NCBI GenBank assembly: GCA_030620095.1
Contig: JAUTXW010001636.1
Coordinates: 1 to 64,000 of the forward strand
From: Kuschelorhynchus macadamiae
Taxonomy: Eukaryota; Arthropoda; Insecta; Coleoptera; Curculionidae
Direction of reading: 5' to 3'
DNA: 64,000 bases
Shown piece after piece: positions 25,790-37,072 of the stretch. The notes beneath the pieces were generated by a model. The model saw only the letters and a program-made list of their open reading frames with translations. It made no database searches and was not told where the DNA came from. Numbering within the stretch: position 1 is the first letter of the stretch; each line of letters begins with the position of its first letter. The position numbers were made by a program, and so were the translations under genes.

Positions 25790-26445
25790 GTAAAAGAGGT
25801 ACTTGATTTAAAAACTTCAGAGTATTTAAAATACTTTTCGAGGATTTGAAATACTTTTTCATTTCTTTAAGTACTTTTAGTGGTACTTAGTAAGTAAATT
25901 ATATACTTCAAATATTTACCAATATGTTTTAGGGTGTAATTGAATTCAAAGTACAATTACTATAAAATAAAATGTATTTAAAGTATAGTGTTTCAAATAT
26001 CAAAAAGTATTTTAATTACTTTTTCCAAGTATTTTACTTACTGACAGCTCTGTAAGTAGATATTCTAAAGTCATTGTTACCCAGTACAGAAGTAGGCCTC
26101 TTATATATCTATCACCTGATAGTTTGCTGGTTGGTTCTGACTAATTGAAAAATAAATTAAATATTTTCCTAAATATGTTGGTTCTTGAAACACTTTAGAA
26201 TACCCCAGTTACAATTTTTACTTCAAACACCTGTAAAAATATTTAAAACACAAAGTACTTGAATTATTTTACTTGACAAAATTCAAGTACAATTTTGACA
26301 AAAACCATTACCAGTTTATTGAAACTTGATACAAATATTTTTAAAATTTGAAAGTTCTTGTTACTTGGTTCGTGTTGTTAATTTCATAAGTATTTGGTAT
26401 TTGTACTTTAAATACGTTTGTAGAAGTTGTGACAGCTCTGTCCAA
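25790..26445. repeat. AAGTACTT-rich hAT-like non-autonomous sequence
   Basis: A stretch dense in AAGTACTT/AAGTATTT words. The hAT-like end TGACAGCTCTG occurs at about 26042-26052 and again at about 26433-26443 in the same orientation, suggesting two partial copies side by side. The second lies about 25 bases before the HPS5 exon 3 acceptor. No coding frame. Family assignment is inference. Confidence 0.4.
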
Positions 26446-26469
26446 ATATAGAATACATTTAATTTTTAG

Positions 26470-26697
26470 GAAGGTTCAGCTACTTTGATTGCTATCTCTC
26501 GAAACGAGCGCCATATTGGCGTAGCTACTTCTCGAGGTTATACACTCATTGTTGAAAACTTTATAGGAGACTCTAGCATTCAAGTATTCAGTGAACATGA
26601 AGGAAGACAGATTAATTACATCAAGTGGCATCAAAGTAATCTTTATGTGGGCGACGACCAAGGGAAATTATCAGTGGTATCTGTAATGAGTGCTTTG
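26470..26697 (+). CDS. HPS5: HPS5, exon 3
   Basis: Seventy-six residues in phase 0 between a TTTTTAG acceptor and a GTAAGT donor. Segments IGVATSRGYTLIVEN, FSEHEGRQINYIKW and LYVGDDQGKLSVVSV match the HPS5 propeller ('VAVATSQGLVVVWE', 'SSEHKGRRVTALCW', 'VFVGDHAGKVSAI' in vertebrate HPS5, from memory). This is the strongest single piece of family evidence. The following intron is 20.7 kb. Confidence 0.9.
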
Positions 26698-26989
26698 GTA
26701 AGTATATTTACTTGTTAGTATAATATTGTTTCTTCTATGGGAAATCAAGAATGAACAAATTATCATGTTGTTCGGCAATCCCCAACAAGTGTTATTATAA
26801 AAAATCTTTGAGACCTAGATTTTGTGTCTCTTTTATGCTTTGATTATAGCAGTTGGAGTAGTTCAAGGGGTAATACATTGTTCTATACATTAATATGATA
26901 TTGAAAGCAATATTCTAGTCTTAAAATTTCACTTCACAAGACACGATTTTACTGTGACGATTTAAACAATAAATTACGTTTATTATTAT

Positions 26990-27200
26990 TTGACGAAAAC
27001 CTATCTAGCAAAAACGTTGTTCTTAAATTGCCCTTCCTGGCAGCTAGGACATTCGGATTTACGGTTTAAATTTGGTAGTTCGGGTGGGGATAAATCTTTA
27101 CATTTTTTGCAGGCGTCGATTTTTGCCGATAGGATAACTTGTCTTAGCAGGGCAGTATACCAGATCGCTATTAAAGGGTATAAGGTTTCCTCCCCTGTTC
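26990..27200 (-). other. Open frame with paired CxxC motifs
   Basis: The minus strand has a stop-to-stop frame of about 67 residues reading LYPLIAIWYTALLRQVILS and then CKKCKDLSPPELPN and ECPSCQEGQFKNN. Two CxxC pairs about 28 residues apart suggest a zinc ribbon behind a hydrophobic helix. No start codon, splice site or family could be assigned. It may be a piece of an unrecognised mobile element. Confidence 0.3.
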
Positions 27201-27239
27201 TACTCTATTAGAACATGCATTATTCCCAATGAGTGTGAA

Positions 27240-27500
27240 ACAGTATTTTGACAAAATATATATTCGCATGGCGACTTCTAGATGGCTAGAGAAAAATATG
27301 GAATTTGGTGTGTTAGGGTTGAATTTTGTAAACATTTGTATCATAAATACAATTGAATATCGTTTCCGGTTTCCCCGGAAATGACCGGCTACTTTTTTAT
27401 AACATGACCTATTTTCTAAAATGTATAGTTTTCCAAATAAAACCACTTAAAAATGCCATAATCCTCACTTAATTGTATTTTATGGAAAAACGGAGTAGAC
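27240..27500 (-). repeat. Interspersed repeat shared with 1486-1760
   Basis: Reverse-complement copy of 1486-1760, recognised by CGTTTCCGG..CCGGAAATGA and AAAACCACTTAAAAATGCCA. No protein; the frame across it (27171-27446) is incidental. Confidence 0.6.
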
Positions 27501-28092
27501 CACGATAAAAACAATCACGGTTATTTACTCTTTATTCAAGCCTTCATCCAACAAAATATCAAAAAAGAAAATGTTCCGAGTTTAAAAAAAAAATGTGTTT
27601 TTTCGCAAATCGATTTTTGTTTTGATCAGACCCAGTGAGCGGGTCTACTGATTGTTTTTCGCTTTGGATAAAACATCATAAAAATAGGGTACCAAATTTT
27701 CAATTTTGCTGTTGTGTATAAAAGTTAAGTTAATGATGACCTAACCTAGTGTAATAACTACTTATAAACAAAGTTTTGCTAAAATTCAAATAATCATATT
27801 AGCCTTGATAAAGGTTGCTATGATTTTTAAAAACAATTGAATTTTGGCAAGTAACTTTTATCACTTGTGGACATGGCAGATTGTTGCGCTTTTTTGTAAA
27901 TTCCTCTTGCTTTATTTCCTGTCCATGATACAAAGAAAAAGAAGATATGACATTGCGCAGGTTCAAGGCCAATGAAGTCGAATCGTATACGTCATGTGGT
28001 TCGTAAATAGAATCTAACCGCCATTTGATTTGCATTGTGTCGTGTGTTCGTAGTCGGGTTTTTATTTTATTTTGGACGAATATTTGTTTAAA
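27501..28092 (+). other. 5' flank of the P-like transposase gene
   Basis: Contains a CAGACCC..GGGTCTACTG hairpin at about 27628-27652. It also carries ACGTCATGTGGTTCGTAAA at 27989-28007, whose near-perfect inverse occurs at 33489-33507. The latter lies 85 bases before the transposase start codon. Confidence 0.5.
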
Positions 28093-31000
28093 ATGCGTTG
28101 TTCGGTGGCTAATTGCCATACAGACTATGAGTCTAAAGACTTTAATAGAGAGATAATGTTTTTTCGGTTTCCCAACGATGAAAATCTTTGCCGGGAATGG
28201 GTAAATGCCTGCAAACGGGAGGACAAGGTGAATACGAAAAACGCGCGAATTTGCTCAAGACATTTTCACTCTGATTCTTATGAAAGAAACTTAAGATTCG
28301 AGCTTTTGGGATATTCAGCGAGAAATCGTCGCCTTCTGAAACCGGACGCAATACCCACATTGAATTTACCAAAGAAACCTATGAAGACCTCAACTAAAAA
28401 AAATAGAGAGGATCGTGCGAATAAAAGAAACCGTACCAAATTAGTGAATAGTATTCTGGAAGCTAGGTGAGTGAAATACCAAAATGTATGATATGTATGT
28501 AGATTAGTCAGGGCTAAACTAACTTAAACCTATTATTGGTGTTTTGTGGTTTGGGATACTTTTTAGTAGTTATTTTATTTTATTATTTTATATTAATAGG
28601 TGAAGGTGTTAATACATAGAGAATGTTTTGTTGTAGTGAATGTAGTAATCAAGAAGATAGTTTTGCGGGTAGCACGACTAACAATAACAGTAACGATGGT
28701 GTTGGAAACATAGTTATTGTCGATGAAACCGATATCCAGCCCAAAAAAGATATTGGGTATGTGTTTATTTTTGCAATAGTTAGACTGTATTACACATTAT
28801 AATATGATGTTTTGTTTTGCCTCGTGTTTGCTATTTAAGATGTTATTTTATGTATACTATTGACTCTTATCTGCCTGTGCTATATACTCATAATTTATAA
28901 TTATTTTAGTACTAACACTGACATTGATGAAAGGGATGACATCATTAGAAAATTAAGAAAAGAAAATTCAGAACTAAAAAATGAAAATGGTATATTTAAA
29001 AACTTTTTCTCACACTCCCAAGTAAATAAACTAAAATATCCCAAAAAACGAGTAACCTGGACTGTAGAGGATATTTCTAAGGTCAGTATAAAAATAAATT
29101 ATGAATAATTTATTAATACCAAAGAAGAGGTTTGCGGTATGCACACAAAAAAGAAAGATAATGTATTTTGTGCTGAATTTTTATGTATTTTTTTTATTTC
29201 AAAGGTGAACATGTTGACAAATAATTTCAAGAAATAATTATTTTACACAAACTATACTGTCTTCTTTCCATTTTTTTTTTTTCATTATTACAATAACTTT
29301 TATTTTTATTTATAGGCTATTGTTATTCACTCTGCAGGTGCCCGAGCCTATAGGATTTTATTAAAAAAAGGCTATCCATTACCCTGTGTTTCAACACTTA
29401 GAGGATGGGCCAAAAAAATAAAGGTGGAACCTGGCATTTTAAAACAGGTAAGATAATGAAATCAGGGTGTACTAGGGGTTTTAATATACTTTGTTATAAA
29501 GTTGTTTTTTTTTACAAAATCAATTTAATTTTAAAAAAATGTGTCTGATCACAGCTTTATGGACTCTAAAAAACTTGTGTAAATTAAAATGACTTTAAAG
29601 GGCTAGTTTTTGATATCCATAAAGCTACAACATATAAAAAAACTAGAAAATTGACGGAGATATATTTTACCATTGTCCAGTGCGTTGGTCCAAATGGTAT
29701 TGATTAGTTTGTCATTAATTAGCTTTTAAAAAGGTAAGATAGAAAAGTTAAATGTATTTTCCCCAAACTTATCGTCTTGCCACCAGTAAATTCTTGTTAT
29801 TTTTTTCTCTAAGGTTTATTAAGGACATTGAGATGGATTTCTTTGCAGGTTTTCATGATTGTCAAACAGACCGATTTAACTGACCTACAAAGAGTGTGTG
29901 TTTTATCCTTTGATGAAATTAAAACTAGAAGTGCTTACTTATATGACAAGGTAAACGACCAGACATTGAAGCCCTATAATTATATTCAAGTAGCTACTAT
30001 AAGAGGTTTATTTGGTAATTGGAAGCAACCCATTTTCTACGATTATGACTGCCAAATGACGAAAGACAAACTTTTTGAAATCCTTAAGTTCATAGAAAAG
30101 GCAGGATTCCCTGTCGTTGCAGTAGTAAGTGACTTAGGTGGAGGTAATCGTGGTTTGCACAAAGAATTGGGAATTACTACAACACAAACTTGGTTTATAA
30201 ATCCACTATCCAACCAAAAGGTGTTTGTATTTGCAGACGTTCCACATTTGATCAAATTATTAAGGAATCACTTTGTTGATCAGGGTTTTATTTTAAATGG
30301 CAAAGAAATCAATAAAACCATTATAGAGAAACTAATAGGCATCACTAATTCCAGTGACCTAAATATAGCTCACAAAATTTCGATGGATTCTATAAATGTT
30401 AAAGGCGCCCAAAGGCAAAAAGTGAAACTGGCAACAAAACTATTTTCCCATACCGTTTCAAGAGCTCTTACAAGATGTGGAATGCTTGGAGAATTTGGGG
30501 ATGAAAATTGGATGGAGTGTGCAGAATTTTTTAAGGATGTAAGTTGGATGCTAGTTTTTGTATAATACTGGTATGATCTAACGTCAACTTTGTGATTAAT
30601 GGTATTTTGTTTTTAGGTAAATGACTGGTTTGACGTTCTCAATGTAAGAGTGCCTGAAGAAGATAGCAGAGAAAGAAAAAAAGCTTACGGCCTATCACTT
30701 GAACTTCAAACCAACATTTTAGATAAAATGAGCAATATCATTTCTTCTATCAGGGTTAAAGGTAAAAATACATTATTACCTTTTCAAAAGGGAATTCTGA
30801 TTACCAATTCATCCTTAAAAATGTTGTATGAAGATCTTAAAGAAAGAAACGGTATTAAGTACCTCCTCACCTACCGTTTGAATCAGGATGTGCTGGAAAA
30901 TTTTTTTGGTGTCATAAGATCAAAGGGAGGTTTACATGACCATCCAAACCCCCTTGAATTTAAATATCGCCTTAGAGCGTATATTTTAGGAAGAAATGAA

Positions 31001-31850
31001 GGAGCCTTATTCAGTGAAGGTAATACTCAAAAATTAAAATAAGTAAAACTCAAAGTCTCAAACACATTAAAGATTAATACATTAAAATAAAACAAGAATA
31101 TAAGACAAATTAAAATTTAAAGATTAAAAAAATGTGAAACATGTTAAAATGACATAAACAACCTATTTCTATACGTAACAATAATAAATAAATATAATAA
31201 TAAGCATACCGGAGTAACGTTTTATTGTTTAACACATCACTGACTTAGGTCTAAACTTTCAGTTTTATTTATTTTAATTTATATTAAAATCTGTTTCTTT
31301 GAGAAAACTCACAAATTCTTTGATTTAAGGTAATGCTCAGACAGACGACACCCCCGATTTGGAAACAGAAAATGTTTTAAGTAAAGATCATTTTCGACAT
31401 CTAGTTACAGAAGACCCTCCAATTTCTGATGCTTTAAACCAAGAACTGGACTCCATACCTTATGATGGTTTACAAAATTTAGCGGGGTTTATCTGCCACA
31501 AGCTAAAGAAGTCAGAACCAACAGCGTCTACCTCCACAAATACTCTAGACAATTCTTTAACATGGGTTGATCATTTGTCTGAAGGTGGTTTGGACAAACC
31601 ATCTGAGGAAATGATGCAGCACATAGAAAAATTGGAGACAATTTTTAACAATGTTAATGCTGATAACCTGCATATTTGTAAGGGATATATCAGTTATTTA
31701 ATTGACCGCAGTTCTAATGTGGATTGTAGCCTAAATGTAAAAAAAATATTTTTTAGATCTCGAATGTTTTTCCGCATGAGGAATTTAAATAAAGAATTGT
31801 TAGACAGAGATTTTTCAAAAAAAAGAAAAATGTTAAAAACTGTTAAATAA
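28093..31850 (+). CDS. P-element-like THAP transposase, 7 exons, intact
   Basis: Exons 28093-28466, 28637-28756, 28910-29081, 29316-29447, 29849-30538, 30617-31019 and 31330-31850 join in phase into 803 codons without a stop; each intron has GT..AG ends. The N-terminal THAP zinc finger has C3, C8, C54 and H57, with FFRFP and the DAIPTLNLP box. A Leu/Lys/Glu-rich coiled coil spans about 170-197, and an HTH-like segment follows in exon 4. The RNase H-like catalytic domain shows Asp288 (LSFDEIK), Asp361 (VVSDLGGGN), DVPHLIKLLRNHF and Glu590 in LNQDVLENFFG, the hallmark P-transposase/THAP9 acidic-residue block. P transposase is ~751 residues, THAP9 ~903. In such enzymes THAP binds element DNA and the RNase H fold cuts and joins it. 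It lies in HPS5 intron 3, same strand. Either a recently active element or a gene kept by the host; I cannot tell which. Confidence 0.9.
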
Positions 31851-33488
31851 TGTTTTTTTTATTATTGTATTATTTATTATTTTGTTAGTATTGTTAGCTA
31901 GTTAGTATGCAGACTCAGACTAAGAGCCCTGAACTAAGGCTTATTTTAATATTCCATGTATTTTTGTAAAAAATCAAAATAGCCCCTTTTGTTTGCATAA
32001 TTAAACTTGTAATTATTTTAGTGATCCTTATATTTTCATTACATTAGGTTTTTGGAAAACTATTTTTTGTAAAAACCCAGTTTTTACAAATGGATATCAA
32101 AATATATTTTTAAAAAGTTTTTTTTCTATTTGCATCGCATTTAATACAATAGAGTCATCAATAATCATCATTATTAATAAAATAAAACAAAACATCATAT
32201 TATATTTTGTTTATCGTTTTATCTATTTTTTTCAGTACCCATAAATAAATATTTTTATACCTGTGTTTTTTTTATCCCAATCAAAATAGTTATTTTATGC
32301 GATAAGTGTGTGAAGTTATGATTTTTTGACGAATGTGAAAATCACATGAGTCAAAAAAGGTAGTATTTTACACACTAGTAGCATACAAATTTTTTTCTAA
32401 AACCAAAAAAATCGTAGCAAAATTTCCAAATTTTTCAATTCCTTTACACACTAGTGTAAAGTAAATTTGACATATTTTTAAAACTGACATTTGTCAAAAT
32501 ATTAAAATTTTTCAATTACTTTACGCACTGTTTTAAAATGTTACACGTCTTGAACAGTGCGTAAGGTGAGTACTTTACGCACCGTTGTAGAAAAAATAAT
32601 TTATGTAAAAGCAATACCTAAAAATAATAATATTATTATTATCTTTGGTAAAAGTAATTAGTGATTCTGATTCCATTCTAAAAGAAGGGTATGTTTATCT
32701 ATTAATGTTCTTGAGAAATAAAAAAACTCCCTTTTCAATCACATAAGGACTTAATTTGTATTTTTTTTCTATACATTTTATTTTTGAATTCATCATAAAT
32801 ACTTACCTACCCGGTTGTGAAGAACGGTATTTTAGCCTATTACCGTTCACGAGATACAAAAAACCACCCCAATTAACCCCCTAGGGGTTAAATTTGTAGT
32901 TTTTTTCTATAGTCTTTTTTATCTTATCATAACTACCCGATTCTAAATGAATGGTCTCTTTACCTATCACCTTCTCCAAATTCAAAAACTGCCCCTTTCA
33001 ACCCCTTATGGGGTGAAATTATCATAATGTATTGATTATGTATTGTCACAAAAGCTTAATGTGTGTACAAAATTTAAAAATAATGGAAATAATAAAAATG
33101 GTTGAAAAAGCTGTTACAAGATTGAAACAAACAAACAAATATACTGGTCAAGTTAAATAAAACCCTTTTAAAAGCGAAAAATAGTACCCTCTTTTTCTTA
33201 AAACCTACTGTATTTAACTATTTTTATTTATTTCTACTCATATGTTTAAATGTAACTGTTTATTTTGATATAATCATGTTATTTAATATTTAATCCGCAA
33301 ATCTAGTTCACTATAGCTACTTTTTGATTACCTCAGGAAGCTGTAAAATATTCTCTCGTATAAAATTATTGTATAAAACGTACCAGTATAGATAAATCGT
33401 CAACATTTGTTCATGTTTAAAGTTCATATCTAACTTAATATGCAGAAAACCACGAAAAATCCCATATCCCAATATGTTAAATTTAAAT
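31851..33488 (+). other. 3' flank of the P-like transposase gene
   Basis: About 1.6 kb without coding potential. It holds ACTTTACGCACTGTT/TTTACACACTAGT motif repeats around 32360-32585 and the tandem repeat at 32808-33020. Confidence 0.4.
32808..33020. repeat. Two diverged ~120-bp tandem units
   Basis: The units at about 32808-32925 and 32926-33020 share CTACCCGRTT..., an ACGGTATT/ATGGTCTCTT-TACC stretch and a CCCCTWWGGGGT palindrome (CCCCCTAGGGGTT and CCCCTTATGGGGT). Clearly diverged. Confidence 0.5.
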
Positions 33489-33619
33489 TTTACGAACCGC
33501 GTGACGTCATGCGCGAACTGGACAAATTTGTGACCGCGATTTAGCATATCTTGTTTTCTTTGTATCATGTTTCCTGTCTCTGTTGGTGTAGACTAAAAGT
33601 TCTTTGTAATCCCTTTAAA

Positions 33620-34327
33620 ATGGCAAGTTTTACAAGGGCGGAACAAATAGATATGCTTCTCGTTTATGGAGAGTGCTTGCAAAATAAAAGGCAAGCTCAA
33701 ACACTCTACGCAGAACTATACCCCGACAGAAACCAACTCTGCTATACCTATTTTCCATGGCTTTTACATTTGAAAACAGTATGAAAATGAAAGAAAGTTC
33801 ATTATTATTAGTGAAGAAGCTGAAATACATGTTCTGGCATGTATGAATGCTGATCCAAGTATTTTTACTAGCCAAATTGAAAGTGAAGTTGGAGTTAACA
33901 GAGAAAGTGCAAGGAACATTTTGAAGAAACATAAGTACAAGCCCTACAAATAACAAATCCACCAACACTTGGATGTTAATGACTTTGCTCGGCGAGTTGA
34001 ATATTGCCGATGGTTTATGGAAAATTCTAACCTTAATAATAACTTTAATAGATTAATAGATATTATTTTCGGATGAGTCTCGCTTCACGAATCTGGGAAT
34101 GTTTAACAGGAAGAACGTAAGATATTGGGCAAATGAAAATCAACATTTAGAGAAGAATCTTTCCAAGAACGCTTTGGTGTTATGTGTGGCTAGGTATTTT
34201 AAAAAAGAGAATTTAGGCCCAATATTTTTTAATGAGCCCCTTACAGCGCAAACTTATTTGAACTTTCTAGAGACAACAATTACCGATTTTTTGGACAATT
34301 TACCTCTTGCAGGAATTCCCAACATTA
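33620..34327 (+). pseudogene. Tc1/mariner-like transposase, second copy
   Basis: Same family as 786-1485. This copy keeps the N-terminal start MASFTRAEQIDMLLVYGECL, the winged-helix binding region of the family, followed by a frameshift near 33780. IESEVGVNRESARNILKKHK then appears in another frame, with a stop (TAA) near 33951. The first catalytic Asp (FSDESRF) is shifted out of frame near 34070, and the reading ends at PNITDS where the next element is inserted at a TA (34326-34327). The second and third catalytic Asp are missing. Confidence 0.8.
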
Positions 34328-34787
34328 CAGATTCGTAATCTCTAGAAAAAACTACGTTATAATCAATGAATAATTTAATGTCAGTGTCAATGTCACTACG
34401 CTAAATTCAACAAAAATGAAAAGAAAATCAACAGAAGAAAAAGCTGATATTAGGTACATGATTTTATTTTATCATCATGTTCAAAATGACGGCCATTTTG
34501 TTCTAAACATTTATCAACTCTCTTTTGAAAAGAATCCCGCACTCTGAATAACATACATGCCTCTTAGGGCTATTTTACTTTTTACTTTATCTATTTGACC
34601 TTGCATGCGAATTCGTACCATTTGGAATGTTTAGCATTCTGTAGTGTACGTTTCAGAAGGGCCACTTGTCCGATGCGTGCATCGGCTACGTCCTTACAAT
34701 AAGAAAAAAAAAAAAAAAAACATATCTGGGGTGATTTCACGAACTGCACGCGTAATCCTTTCTCTCATATCTTCGGCTGTAGTTGGA
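34328..34787 (-). mobile_element. Inverted 3'-end fragment of a mariner element
   Basis: It starts with CAGATTCGTAATCTCTAG, the inverse of the end at 36099-36116, and reads on the minus strand through the C-terminal codons of the transposase found at 35095-36021 (Ser-Ala-Glu-Asp-Met-Arg-Glu region). It is interrupted by the LINE insert at 34556-34718 and abuts the fuller copy to its right. Confidence 0.65.
34556..34718 (+). mobile_element. 5'-truncated LINE 3' end with poly(A)
   Basis: About 163 bases that match the 3' end of the LINE at 41078-46224: GAATGTTTAGCATTCTGTAG, then the GATGCGTGCATCGGCTACGT region. They end in a run of about 17 A. The insert splits the mariner fragment, and AACATA occurs on both sides of it, fitting a short target duplication. 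This is a dead-on-arrival copy of that LINE family. Confidence 0.75.
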
Positions 34788-34789
34788 AA

Positions 34790-36178
34790 AGTCACCACTT
34801 TTTAGGGGTGGGGCTAACTTTTAAATGTTAAATGGAAAGGTGCAGTTTTCTTTCCAGATTCGTAATATCCAGAAAAAATACGTTATAATCAATAAATAAT
34901 TTAATGTCAAAAATTAAAAAGAAATTCAACAGAAGAAAAAACTTACATTAGGTACATGATTTTATTATAATAGGTATTGGAAATGACAACCATTTTGTTC
35001 AGAAGCATTGTCGTTGTTTTTTCTACATCCTCCCAGAATTACCATGTCAACTGGGTAAAAAAATACGGTATTTTGGTTAGATTAGGTAGATTAGTTAGAT
35101 GGATGTAGAAAAAACTATCGCAATGCTTCTGAACTTTGGGCGGTAAGATTTCCCCACTTACCACCAAAGTCTCACATGGCGTTCAAACGATTAGAGACTA
35201 GGAGTCGCCAGACCGGCCAACTCTCATCCAGAAAACGCAGCAGGATGAAAACCAAAACGAACAACGATATGGCGGTAGGAGTTTTGGGAACAGTAGCTCT
35301 CAACCCTTATATTGGTTCCCGAGAACTATCCAAAGACGCCGTGTGTAAAATATCCGTTCTCAGAATTTTGCACAATTTTAAATTTCATCCTTACCATATT
35401 ACCCTACATCAAGAATTGTATGGACAGGACTTCGAGAGACGGGTGCAATTTTGTCGGGGGTTTCGACTAACCATGGTCAAGTCAAACGTCAGCGAACAGT
35501 CGCTAATCAACACCCTTGGTCGATAAATACTTGGTGTGGGATATTTGGCGATGTTGTTATTGGACCTCATTTTTTCGATGGTAATCTTAACGTACAGCGA
35601 TACTGCGATTTCCTTCGAAGTGACTTGCAAAGATTGATGCCAAATATTCCAGAGCAACAACGTGAGGCAATTTGGTTTCAACAAGACGGCGCACCACTAC
35701 ATTACTGTCGAGAACCACGTGCTATATTGAATGACACTTACTCTAACAGATGGATTGGACGTGGGAGACCAGTAATTTGGCCTGCAAGATTGCCAAACTT
35801 AACCCTCTTGATTTTTTCTTGTGGGGTTTTGTTAAAGAAAAAGTCATGGTGAGTGCTCCAACCTCAGCCGAAGACATGAGAGAAAGGATTACGCGTGCAG
35901 TTCGTGAAATCACCACAGATATGTTATTCAGAGTGCAGAATTCTTTTCGAAAGAGAGTTGATAAACGTTTAGAACAAAATAAAATCATGTACCTACCTAA
36001 TATCAGTTTTTTCTTCTGTTGATTTTCTTTTTCATTCTGTTGAATTTAGAGTAGTGACATTGACATTAAATTATTCATTGATTATAACGCAGTTTTTTCT
36101 GGAGATTACGAATCTGGAAAAAAAACTGCACCTTTCCGTTTAACTTTTAAAAGTTACCCCCCACCCCTAAACAGTGGA
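34790..36178 (+). mobile_element. Mariner-type element with long inverted ends
   Basis: The left end region TTTTTAGGGGTGGGGCTAAC..CCAGATTCGTAATATCC and the right GGAGATTACGAATCTGG..CCCCACCCCTAA are inverted repeats of over 60 bp, continuing inward through TTATAATCAATGAATAATTT. An internal palindrome at 34999-35028/35100-35129 lies before the transposase. It contains the pseudogene at 35095-36021. Confidence 0.65.
35095..36021 (+). pseudogene. Tc1/mariner-like transposase, degenerate
   Basis: Reading order: RFPHLPPKSHMAFKRLETR, LSSRKRSRMKTKTNNDMAVG, LSKDAVCKISVLRILHNFKF, QDFERRVQFCRG; then a deletion removes the first catalytic Asp block and shifts frame near 35455. It resumes with NHGQVKRQRTVANQHPWSIN, the second Asp in IWFQQDGAPLHY, and PARLPNLTLL where the third Asp (usually RSPDLNP) is Asn. 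A last frameshift leads to LNPLDFFLWGFVKEK and the C-terminus. Inactive on several counts. Confidence 0.8.
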
Positions 36179-36441
36179 AAGGGTTAAAACATTACTTACT
36201 CCGTCACTTTAAAAGTAGGTTGTAAAAAACAACGGAAACAATACAATACTAAAAGAAATATGTAATAAAACACACAATAAATTAATGAAACTAAGTAATG
36301 TGTTTAAAATGTTGTCCATTTACTTCCTGACAGTAAGACAAATACAGCCTCCTCGATTCATCTACATTCGATTTCTGTTCGATCAGTCAAAGCCTCGAGG
36401 TTAGTGAGCTTAGTTTTATACATTACCTAAAAAAATAGAGT

Positions 36442-37072
36442 TTAAATACTTATTGCACAAGATAAAGTAAGGAACTTACGATTATTCGGAAATATTTCTG
36501 CAATAACTGGGACAATTTCGGTCTTTAAAAGATTCAAATATCTTTCTCCAGTTAATGTGTCTTCCATGAAGAAGGGGCTGATTATTTTTACACCCTTCAT
36601 ACCACACCAAACATTTAACTTTTGGGGAAATTGAGTATGATGTGTCGTCAAATGTAAATTTTCCCTAGCCCAATAGCGACAATTATGCCTGTTAACTTTT
36701 ACATTAAAAAAAAAAAGTTGCTTCGCCAGAAAAAATAATCGTGATCATCCTCAGAGAGTTCTTCCACCAAAGTTATTTTATATCTTTCTGTTCTGGTGAA
36801 AGGTGTGGATTTTCTTCTAAATTGATTAAAACATTCAAAGCCTTATCACCATCTATTGCCCTTTTAGGTCTGCCACAACGTACCGCATCTTTTACCTTTC
36901 CAGTTTCACGAAATTTTGTGTTAATTTTACTTACGGTGGATGAGTTATTTAGATTTCTGTTAGGATATTTGTCATTAAAAATGTTACAAACATCTTCCAG
37001 GTTTCCCATTCTATCCCCATAACCCAGTATAATTAAAATTTCAATTCTTTAGGTCTTAGTTAAACGATCCAT
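36442..37072 (-). pseudogene. Tc1/mariner-like transposase, internal deletion
   Basis: Met at 37072 (MDRLTKT, then a stop), MGNLEDVCNIFNDKYPNRNL and VKDAVRCGRPKRAID are the N-terminal HTH half. After HLSPEQ a large deletion and frame change lead directly to NRHNCRYWAREN, LNVWCGMKGVKIISPFF and LTGERYLNLLKTEIVP. The first and second catalytic Asp blocks are missing or split. A distinct family from 786 and 35095. Confidence 0.7.

Larger units (their letters stand above)
27989..33507 (+). mobile_element. Possible extent of the P-like element
   Basis: A 19-base sequence, ACGTCATGTGGTTCGTAAA at 27989, recurs inverted at 33489-33507 with two C/T differences. It brackets the transposase gene at 5.5 kb spacing. 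These may be terminal or sub-terminal inverted repeats. I found no 8-base target duplication next to them, so the true ends remain uncertain. Confidence 0.35.

Noticed and set aside
33317..33568. Minus-strand 83-codon frame near the putative P-like element end
   Set aside because: Composition follows the AT-rich background. It overlaps the inverted 19-base motif and shows no domain.
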